Origin: Glycine soja
Lineage: Eukaryota; Streptophyta; Magnoliopsida; Fabales; Fabaceae
DNA length: 64,000 bases
Assembly (NCBI RefSeq): GCF_004193775.1
Contig: NC_041012.1
Span: 12,979,223 to 13,043,222 of the forward strand
Reading direction: 5' to 3'
Part shown: positions 55,560 to 64,000 of the stretch, one piece after another
Numbering within the stretch: position 1 is the stretch's first letter
Layout: each line of letters opens with the position of its first letter
The notes under the pieces: model-generated
What the model saw: only the letters and a program-made list of their open reading frames with translations
The model's database searches: none
What the model was told of the DNA's origin: nothing
Made by a program: the position numbers and the translations under genes

Positions 55560-56905
55560 TTATTGACTGAGTAATGACATTGTTGGGTTTGGTGGGAAAC
55601 TTGGCCGTATAGGAATGGCAGTCACAGCATGGGTTTCTCCCTCTTTCTCACCCTCTTTATTTGCCCCAGTTTTCTCAGTCGTCCTAGTAGGATGATCAAA
55701 TTTGCCTCTTTTCGGACCCACATCGATCCTTTCACTGGCGAAGACCGAATCCGCAAAGCTTTGAGGGTGCGCAGCCCACCATCTTTTCATAGTAGAGTAT
55801 TGATAATGTGTCTACCATCACGATCATCGTCTCCCTTTCCATCATTGGGGGTACCACCTGGGCCGCCAGATCCCTCCACCTTTTGGGCGTGTTCTTTGAA
55901 AGATCCGTCCCCCTTTTTGCAAATGTTCTGTAGTTGCATCCTATCCGGAACCATATCAAAATTGTACTGATACTGCCTAACAAAGGCAACCATTAGGTCC
56001 TTCCAAGAATGGACTCGGGAAGATTCCAAGTTAGTGTACCAGGTAACAGCTACCCCAGTAAGACTTTCTTGGAAGGAATGTATTAGCAATTCCTCATCTT
56101 TTGCGTATTCCCCCATCTTCTGACAATAAATCTTTAGATGGTTCTTGGGACAAGTAGTCCCCTTGTACTTGTCAAGGTCCAACACCTTGAACTTGGGAGG
56201 GGTGATGATATTGGGTTCTAGGAACAACTCTTTTAGGTTAGCAAAGGCATAATCTTCACCTCCTTCAATGGCCCTGAGCCTTTCCTCTAGATGATCCAAC
56301 TTTCCCACTTCTGCCATAGCATGAGGGTTTTTACTTGTTGTGGAATGCAAGAGGTGTAGTTGTGGGTGATACTGAGGGCCTTCCAAAGGGTTTTGTAGGG
56401 GTATACCACCAACTGCTTGCCCTTCTGTGGCATATCCGAGGCAAGGCTCGAAGTCGGCTAGATTGTGGTGGGGAATTTCATGTGTCCCCCCCACGGTTTA
56501 AGAGACATGTGCATGATCAGTTTGGGGTTGTTGGCTCTCAATGGGTATAGGAGTGGAGTTATTGACATTCTTATTGGGAGTGTACGCCACTTTGGGTGGC
56601 GTATAGTTGAGAGGCAAGCCATATGGCCGGAAGGCGTGCTCGTTTTGAATTTGTACATTATGGGGGCTGCCCATACTTCCCAAATCTTTGCCTACCATAT
56701 CTGAGGTTGGATGATTCATTTGGTTGATGCCGGATGGGGACATCAGGTTCACCTTAGCAACAACGCTGGTAGCGGCAATTGCAACCGCATTGGCTTCCAT
56801 TATCTTCTTCACGCTCATCATGGCCTCCATCATTGTGGCCATTTTCTCTTTAATGGCCTCCATGTCGGCCTTCATCTTCTCTTGTATCTCCTCTACTTCA
56901 CCCAT
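55560..56905 (-). pseudogene. Ogre gag with frameshifts
   Basis: It starts at the ATG at 56905 (GEVEEIQEKMKADMEAIKEK) and is open to about 55830. The gag core is at 56100-55850: WYTNLESSRVHSWKDLMVAF, VRQYQYNFDMVPDRMQL, KGDGSFKEHAQ, the retrotransposon gag domain. A shift near 55870-55840 moves to RRWRDLAAQVVPPMMERETM..LYYEKMVGCAP, and a second to SFADSVFASERIDVGPKRGK at about 55760-55700. Two frameshifts therefore separate the parts. Gag forms the particle; this copy would give a truncated protein. No zinc knuckle was found. Confidence 0.82.
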
Positions 56906-58087
56906 TACTCTAGCTCTAGCACAAGTTCGGTGAGGACGCCGTAAAGCATGTTTTTTTTTTTTGATAACAATGATTAAGTTCATTTTATTTTATTTTATTT
57001 TATTTTTCAAGGAAAGAATGCAATGAGCAATGCAACCAATGAAAAGCATGGATGTATGCGAATGATGTACAGTTGAAGATTGCAAATTTTTACGCAGGAT
57101 ATGGGGTTGAATCAATTTAGATTTTCAACATGGTCCATGACATCTTTGTCAAGGTGAAACTGGAAGTAACAAGGACATCAACAATCCTAAATATGTTTGG
57201 CAGTAGACGAAGCAGTGATGTGACTCGATTCATCTTTTGCCCCAATTTTGCAAGACGGTTACTTCCATATTTTGACTTGATGAACCTTTTTATAAAAGCA
57301 TGAGCTTGGTTCAACCCTATAATCCAAGGAATGGCAATTCTGATCGCCAATACTTCAACAACATCTCATAGGGATGAATGTCTCGGGCATACTTTAAGCT
57401 ATGCATGGAAAATGTAATTATGAAATTGAGATGCCCGAAGAAACACCATTTCCTAGTTAACCATGCATTAGGTACCCTGTTCAATTATTTTGTTTGGTTG
57501 TTGTGTGTTTTTTTTTTTTTTTAGAAATGGGTTTATGATCCCAACATGGTTGGCTCATGGTGCCTAACACATGCAACTAAGAATGTAGTGTGAAGTTTCA
57601 CGCTTCCCCTTTTTTGTTTTTGTAGAGGAAAACACAAGGATGAGCAAACATGAAAACAAATGGTATGCAATTTTGCAGATCAAAAAGTTTGTTGAACGCA
57701 TATGCATGATGATGCCATGACTCATGCAAAATGTGAGGCTGGAATATGATAACGGACAAATGCAGGAACGATATGTTCATTATGATGTTATGAAGAGATG
57801 CTTATGCGATGCATGATATGAATGCATTTTACGGACACGAGAGCCTGGAAAATTATCTCTTCTTACTTGCGCATTTGGGGGCGCAGTGCCCCATGTGTAC
57901 AATTAAGAAGGTGATATGGACCTTCCGGCTTCCCGTGACAAAGGACGAGACCAACATACAATGCATGCTAGAGATAAAATGTGGGAGTGACTTGATTCGC
58001 ACTGATTTTTGGAGTAAAAACGTGGGATAAACTCATTTTTTTCAAAAAGTTATAACTAGTCAAGATCTGAGCGACAATACAAACTTC
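56906..58087 (-). other. Spacer between Ogre ORF1 and gag
   Basis: AT-rich, with A/T homopolymers and a TTTTA repeat at about 56983-57003. No gene recognised. It corresponds to 294-531 of copy 1 but is much longer here. Confidence 0.5.
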
Positions 58088-59773
58088 CTAGCGGTTTCTA
58101 ATCATATGGTCCATTAAGTCTATCATATGCTGACAATAGCTGAGAAGTTCGTGGATCTCCTCGGGGGCGGAGTAGGTGTCCGCCACTGCTTTGGCCTTGG
58201 CTAGCAATGGGGGAAGTTCTTGACTCCTGTTCAAAGTAAGAGCAAATCGGTCCGTCCACATTGTTGCCTCTTGGTGCAATGAATCAATTACCCTTTCCCT
58301 TGCTTCCCTTTCTGCTGATATCTTGGCGTACTCATCCTCTAGCCTTTGCTCGTGAGTCGCCGCTAGATTTAGCTTCTCTTTTCACTTATCGATGATGGCC
58401 CACATATTCCCTTAGTCTCGATTAACTGTTGGGACAAATTTCTTTTCGACCTAAGGCAAACCTTTAGCTCGTCCTTCAAGATCATGCCTTTGACCCGTGA
58501 TGATTCCTTTCACCTCTTCGGAGCTTGAGCTCACTATTGCTGCCCTATAAAGCCCCTCAAAACTTTGCTTTGGTCGTGTTCTTCCTTTCGGGCCTTCTTG
58601 GTTTCTCATTCCAAGGCTTCATCGGTGGCCATATTGACATCCCTTAGTTCATCATACTCTTTTCAGACTTTGATGGCTATGGACTTGAACTTCTCTTCGA
58701 CTACCCAGGCTCTTTCAAGCTCTGCCTTTAGGGCTTGTACCTCATCACTTTCTTCCGAAGCTTTAACCTCATCGTCTCTCACAGTCTTTAGATTTGGGAG
58801 CCAATCCAGTCCTTGTGTTCGGACTCTCAGCCACTTTTGATAGCCGCCGATGATCCCATTACTGCTTCCCCTAAGCTCTCTGTCCTTTCTTCACGCCGCA
58901 TCCCATGCCTTGCGAACTCCTTGGAGTACCCTCGCGTTGTGGTCACTGAAACCTCGTGCGATGAAAGGCGTGATGCTTTCGTCTGATGGCACTCCTCTCA
59001 TGGGACATCCTTCGCATGAAGATAGAATCCTGATTCTTCCTTCCTTCTAGCGAGGGAACCATTTAACAGACGCCCCTCCATGCTAGCCAAGAGTTGGTGC
59101 ACAACAAACAATTCTTGCGCCGCTCTTTTCACATCCCCGGTCGAACGTGTCATACATGGCCAAAATGGCGACGACCAGGCTTTCCTTGCCATGATGAAAG
59201 GCGAGGAAAGCGTCAATCGCTGCTAGGTCCACTAACCCTTCCATATTCGGAAAGAGGACAACTCCAAAGATCGAAAGCGCCAAGATGTCAATAAAAGAAA
59301 GCCCATTCGCCTTGATTTGCCAAGGCCTTTGCCCTTTCCTCCAAACACTTCCTTGGTACTCCGACTACCCCATTCCTGTTTTTCTTTACATGGTCCAACT
59401 CTTGTGCTGAGATTTTCACCACCTTGGCAACTCTTGTCGTGGAGGGATAGAACCCAGAGAAAAGATATGGCTTCCTTCCTCCCAGTGGGCATCCCAGGAT
59501 TTCTTCAAACTCTTTCACAGTCGGCACTAGCTGGAAGTCCTCAAATGTGAAGCACCTTAGGGGCTGGTCATAATACTGGGAAAGGGATGCAATCGGTTCC
59601 ATGGAGACTTCTACCCTAGCTAGGTCCCAAATCTTACCATAGGCTTTGCGGAAGGCTTGCCGTTGAAGTTGACCCATTAATTGCCCCAACTTTCGTAAAC
59701 TGGTGACCTCTAAGCTCTTGATTTTGACTTGATAGAACCTCTTTTTAAGCGAAGGCTTTTGACTTGATCCCAT
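58088..59773 (-). pseudogene. Ogre ORF1 protein, frameshifted
   Basis: It starts at the ATG at 59773 (GSSQKPSLKKRFYQVKIKSL) and is intact through QYYDQPLRCFTFEDFQLVPT, EILGCPLGGRKPYLFSGFYP to about 59290. There a shift leads to SIFGVVLFPNMEGLVDLAAI (59283 onwards), and further breaks occur before the coiled-coil part. The C-terminus (WTDRFALTLNRSQELP ... YCQHMIDLMDHMIRNR, ending 58088) is conserved with copy 1. The family and role are as for copy 1; this copy cannot make the full protein. Confidence 0.82.
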
Positions 59774-60643
59774 GTTTTACTAAAGTGAAATAAAATCTAG
59801 TTCGAATCAAAACTCCAACATCTATCATGGGTGGAATGGATGAATGCATGAAAAAATGCATGACATAGATGCAATTTACGAATACGGGAGCCCGAGAAAT
59901 TGTTTCCTTCTTGGATACAACGTTTGGGCAGCATGGCACCCAACGTATGTTTTTTAAGAAGGCGACACGGACCCTCCGTCGGTTTGCTAAAGTGAGGGGA
60001 TCAAAGACGAAACCCACGCATGATGCATGCATATGCGAAAGGCACAACACGGGGATGTACATAGTACGACAATATTCACAAACAAATATAAGCAAAAGGG
60101 GATATGATACTTATGCATGGCAGTGTGAAAAATGGCACGCAGCGTGTTTGCTCCGTGCCCCTATTTAAGGGACCTATAAGGGAGAGAGCTAACTAGGCTT
60201 TTAGTGATAACCCCCAAGGTAGTCATATCTCTCTTGATGGTTTCTAGAGGTATCATCCCCTTCGAAGAACATACTGCAGCAGTAGGGACTACTAGCAACA
60301 ATATGTTTTCAAAGAGAAAAACTCTAGATGAGGGTTCACTGTAATCAAGCAAGTCGGAGACCTAGCATGATCACGGATTCACCTCCACTCCTTATGTTCC
60401 CACGAACCCGGGTATAGGGCCCTTTTTCAACTCACCGTGTGTGCAAATAGTGTTAGTGTTTGTGTGCATCAAATGAATAAATATTTACCTCATGCATACA
60501 AAAAAAATGCACTAAAAGCATCAAAGAGTTATATATACAAGAACATAATAAGGGGAAGCCAACAAAGGAGTAAGTCATGGCAAAATTTGCACAAGATTAA
60601 ATGGCCTAACTCTCTAAAAACAGTCCCCAGCGGAGTCGCCAAC
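59774..60643 (-). other. Ogre 5' leader and primer-binding site, copy 2
   Basis: Untranslated leader, related to 2401-3112. The PBS at 60622-60641 (minus TGGCGACTCCGCTGGGGACT) begins a few bases inside the LTR. It has the TGG start expected from the CCA end of a tRNA; the published primer of Ogre is tRNA-Arg. No gene seen. Confidence 0.75.
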
Positions 60644-62751
60644 TGTCGCAACCTACCCTTCGGCGGGAGGGCGACGCGTGACTCGCGGGATGCGTGTTCC
60701 ACGAAAGGAATACGCGCGGAGTCGCCACCAACGTTTATTTGAGGAAAACGTCGAAAAAACCGGAAAAGACGCGATCTACGAACTTTTAAGTGAAAGGTTC
60801 GGGAGTTGTATTTACGCGCGGGGAAGGTATTAGCACCCCACACGTCCGTCACAAGGGACGACAGCCTTTAATCGAATGTGCAAACATGACTTTGATTTTT
60901 ACGTTCCCTTTTATGTCCTTATATCCTTTATACCCTTTTTATATTTTTTCTCTTTTTGTGGTCGACAAGGGTGTTTCCCTTTGCTCCTACGTATTCCTCA
61001 ATTGGGATGAGAAAATCAGACCTACGTAGTTCTTTCGGAACAAAGTGTTTGGTTAAGTTGTTTTTTTATCTTTTTGCAAGATATATTTTGATTGAAAAAA
61101 GGTCATTTGAGGTGTTATACCATTAAATGATCTTTTGATTTTGAAAGGAGAGAAACGTTAAGGTGTTGGACCATTAACGATCTCTCGGGGTGGTCGACAA
61201 AAGCGGGGCTTTTGCTCCTACGTATCCTCAATTGCGATGAGGAAATCAGACCTACGTAGTTCTTGCAAAAGCGATAAAGTCACATGTTGATTTTATGCTT
61301 TTGAACGGTCCATGTTAACCGATAAAAGCAAAGAGGACCATTAAAGGCGTTGGACCTTAAAACGGTTTTTAGTGATTTTTCGGAAAAAAACTTGATTTGT
61401 GAGTTGATTTTAGTCTTAGTTTCACTTTGGTTATTAATCAATTCATTCAAGAAAACTTCCAAAGAAAAACGTCCGATTGATTTTTTTTATTATTTTATTC
61501 AAAGATATTTTGATTATTTTATTATTATTTTTCAAGATATTTTGATTATTTTATTATTATTTTACTTTTTTTGGTTTAACCGAGGTTATAGCGTGAACGA
61601 TCGGTTAGATTTCGTTTTAACAGTGATTAAACGAGATTACAACACAAATGATCGGTTGAAATTCATTTTATCATTTATTAGACGAGAAAGCAGCTTAAAT
61701 AAATGGTTAAAGCACGTTAAAAACGGAAGAAAAGAAAACTGAAAGTAAACGAAATTAAAGTGAAAGTACACAAAACAAGAAATGAATTGAAAGTCTCGGA
61801 TTCGAAAACTTACCCGTTGAAGAACGAAGAACGAATGAAGAACGGATGAAGAACGGTGAAGAACGACGAAGAACGATGAAGAATTTCCACAGAATCGCTT
61901 ACGGAAGCGTTACGGAAGTACTTCGACTTGATTTTTCTTCACGAAAACGTGTTTTTTGCCCAAAATAGCCGAAATGCATAGCCAAAGGGGTCTTGAACAT
62001 TTTGAAACAGCTCCCCCCTCCCCTATTTATAGAAAAAAAGGAGGTGCTTGCCGCCCAAAGACTTAATGAAGAAGATTTCTAAGCGCACCCGAATTACTAA
62101 GTTCACCCCCTTTTCGTATTTTACGGAAAAGTTACGGAAGCCTTACGGAAGTGTTTTCGAATTTGATTTTCATCTTTTTTCTCTTCCCTTTCACCAATGT
62201 TAAGTGGAATATGCTTACCCAAGGTTTTCAGAAATTTTACGGAAGTATTACGGAAGCCGCGGAAGCCCCGGAAACCATTTTTCAAAAACGTGGAGGAGCT
62301 TGCCGCCCAGTTGCTTCCTCCTTAAGCAACCCAACTTCCAAAATGTTCTGGAAGGGCCTAGATTTGAATTGCTATTTATTCCCCTATCTTGATAAGTTCA
62401 CCCCCTTACCTTTTTTGGTGATTCTTTTTTCGTAAAGTTACGGAAACTTACGAATCTCGTAACGATACTTGTTTTCTTTCCGTAATGTTACGGAACCTTG
62501 CGGATTACATAATCATCCCCTTTTTGACTTACGGAATGTTACGGAATCTCACTTAATTATGCAACGATGCTTCCATTTGATTTCCGGTGTGTCACGGAAA
62601 CTTACGGATTGTGCATCAATATTTTTTGGTTTTCCGGCATGTCCTGGAATTTCACAAATTGCCTAATGATGGGTGCCAAGCACCTCACAAGGACCAAAGA
62701 AAGGTCGCATGTCATCAAGCAAAGGTCCACGGACGAAATTAGGGTATGACA
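60644..62751 (-). repeat. Ogre 5' LTR
   Basis: 2108 bp, minus strand TGTCATACCC to GGTTGCGACA. Features as in the 3' LTR: TATA box CTATAAATAG (62032-62023), TTACGGAA-type degenerate repeats in U3 (62110-62660), and two CTACGTA modules in the downstream part (61193-61263, 60961-61035). The extra block at about 62230-62270 (TTACGGAAGTATTACGGAAG-like) is missing from the 3' LTR. Confidence 0.92.
62023..62032 (-). promoter_or_regulatory. TATA box of the Ogre 5' LTR
   Basis: CTATAAATAG followed by GGGAGGGG on the minus strand, at the position expected for the U3 promoter. The same box is at 46424-46415 and 4229-4220 in the other Ogre LTRs. Confidence 0.7.
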
Positions 62752-62756
62752 GAAAG

Positions 62757-63972
62757 GATTTGACCTCAAATCCCAAGGTTCTTCATACTCTGGGCTCCTT
62801 CCCTCAACACCTGTAAAAAGAAAAAAAACATATGTATTAGTGGTGTTTGGTATGTTGAAGTAAGGTAAGGTTTGAAAACCCATTTCCTGGGCATCTTCCC
62901 ATGAAGGAACATAGTTTCTCACCAACTCAATGAGTGGTGCTACAAGTATAGAAAAATATGGGACAAACCTTTTGTAAAAGTTTGTTAAGTCATGGAAGCC
63001 CCAAATTTTTCTTATACTTGGTGGAGTGGGCCACTCAGGAATGACCTTTATTCTCTTAGGGTTCATGGGAACCCCTTGATCACTATTTGAAAAATTAAGA
63101 AAAGTAAGACAATAAAACATACCTTTTTCTGTATTTTCATATTGATTATTCCTACCAAAAAGTATGACAAACCTAAGGTGTCCCATATGAGTTCCTAAGT
63201 TTGTATTGAAACTAAAAATAAGAATAAACCTACCTAATGGGTCCCTATGTACACACACCATGAAGATGTTAGGTGTACGAGTGATTTTACAAAAGAGGGT
63301 TGCACCACTCAAAACATTCATCATACCACCTATTTTAGGGACTTGGTGCCTAATAATACCTATTTTGGGCACCAACAAAGCACAAGGATTTAAGCTCTTG
63401 TGAACCAAACCCTCATCCAACAACTTCTTTACTTGAGGAATAAACTCAAGACCAAGAGGTGTGGCAATGCTAGCAAGTGCCTTTTTACAAAAGAGAAAAT
63501 GTGGAGGTTGTCTAAGAGGGAAAGTTTCTTTATTGTTTGTCTTTATTGTAAAATGAGTTTCCTTCTTAGCTAAACTCTTGGAGGAGACACTTACCTCCTT
63601 ACACTTCTCTTTAACCACTAATGGTTGTCCTTCTTCTTGGGGGTAGATTTCTTCACTAGATTTTTCCCCTTTTGCTTTTTCACTTTCACTAGAGGAAGGT
63701 GAAGTAGTAGCCTCATCTTGGCTACTATAAATGTCTTGGCCCCTCATAATCATGGTTTTTGTGGTGGGGCATTGAGAAGTAATGTGTCCTCTTCCAAGAC
63801 ATTTAAAGCACTTTATAGAGCTAGTTTTCTCTTGCAAACTAGCCTTAGGGGCTTGCTTTTCTATTGTCTTTCCCTTATCATATTTGGGCTTAGAAGGTGT
63901 CACCCCTAAGATGCCTTGACCTTGGTCTTTCTTTGGATAAGAGTGAGAGACATAAGATTTTGAAGTAGACAT
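62757..63972 (-). pseudogene. Internally deleted Ty3/Gypsy gag-pol
   Basis: Minus-strand frame open from 63972. It has a Lys/Ser-rich gag end, the zinc knuckle CFKCLGRGHITSQC (CX2CX4HX4C), then IMRGQDIYSSQDEATT and a Glu/Lys linker. Reduced RT text follows: VKKLLDEGLVHKSLNPCALL, LSGATLFCKI, and the palm/connection end KVIPEWPTPPSIRKIWGFHD LTNFYKRFV. It closes with DLRSNPF at the PPT side. The catalytic Y/FxDD box and everything of RNase H and integrase are missing, so this is a deletion derivative of a Gypsy element. The frame is cut by the Ogre insertion at 62756 and is completed towards the PPT at 45020-45038. Its 5' LTR lies beyond the right edge. Confidence 0.8.
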
Positions 63973-64000
63973 CTTCTTAAGTTGTTGCTCTACCCTTATT

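Larger units (their letters stand above)
45039..62751 (-). mobile_element. Complete Ogre-like element, 17.7 kb, lacking pol (TSD GAAAG)
   Basis: Two near-identical LTRs (45039-47104 and 60644-62751) with ends TGTCATACCC...GCGACA on the minus strand, flanked by a perfect 5-bp duplication GAAAG (45034-45038 and 62752-62756). On the minus strand the order is 5' LTR, PBS, leader, ORF1, gag, a long region of tandem arrays with an inserted solo LTR, PPT, 3' LTR. No reverse transcriptase, RNase H or integrase motif is visible in any frame between the LTRs, so it is non-autonomous and must have been moved by a pol-bearing relative. It sits inside the Gypsy element whose 3' LTR is at 44111-45019. Confidence 0.9.

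Noticed and set aside
56711..56944. His/Leu-rich plus-strand frame opposite the Ogre gag
   Set aside because: Shadow of the gag frame on the other strand.

Overview
The window is nuclear DNA of a flowering plant, most likely a legume close to soybean (Glycine). This rests on interrupted genes with GT-AG introns, very high transposon density, Ogre/Tat, Athila and Sirevirus-type LTR retrotransposons, CACTA transposons, and a bHLH protein whose APB and basic regions match the PIF7/UNE10 group. The genus is an inference from family resemblance; no database was searched.

Layout. 1-4724: right-hand part of a minus-strand Ogre-like retrotransposon (start of gag, ORF1 with one amber stop, primer-binding site, LTR), inserted in a decayed plus-strand Athila gag-protease (4725-6487). 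6488-11925: decayed sequence with two host-gene relics, a ribosomal P0 fragment (8351-8637) and a ROP-binding-kinase-like pseudogene (10318-11690). 11926-20062: a probable outer CACTA element holding a clean solo LTR (12348-13323, TSD GTTAT) and a second complete CACTA element (14042-19420, TSD AGT). The inner CACTA carries captured exon pieces of an NADP-isocitrate dehydrogenase and of a mitochondrial S-adenosylmethionine-carrier-like gene. 20063-22655: AT-rich upstream region with one MITE-like element.

22656-29019 is the only intact host gene I can support: a six-exon, 465-codon bHLH factor of the PIF7/UNE10(PIF8) type, with long TA microsatellites in introns 1 to 4 (two in the splice-proximal introns 3 and 4).

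31090-44110: Copia remains. There is an inverted RNase H-region fragment, a Sirevirus-like gag, and a large decayed Sirevirus with gag, pol, env-like region and a truncated 5' LTR. 44111-45019 plus 62757-64000: a minus-strand, internally deleted Ty3/Gypsy element split by a complete 17.7-kb Ogre-like element (45039-62751, TSD GAAAG). That Ogre has two LTRs, PBS, PPT, ORF1 and gag but no recognisable reverse transcriptase or integrase. Its gag-to-3'-LTR region is built of several unrelated tandem arrays (24, 45, about 70, 127 and 182 bp) and contains another solo LTR (53626-54669, TSD TCCTA).

The most unusual signal is in the Ogre 3' region. The 24-bp array is made of units that each form a small hairpin, with the two arms changing together. 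The 127-bp array also has an inverted repeat in each half-unit, and a hairpin-forming module of about 70 bp recurs in the LTRs and in the 3' region. The second most interesting object is the chimeric gene capture in the inner CACTA element.
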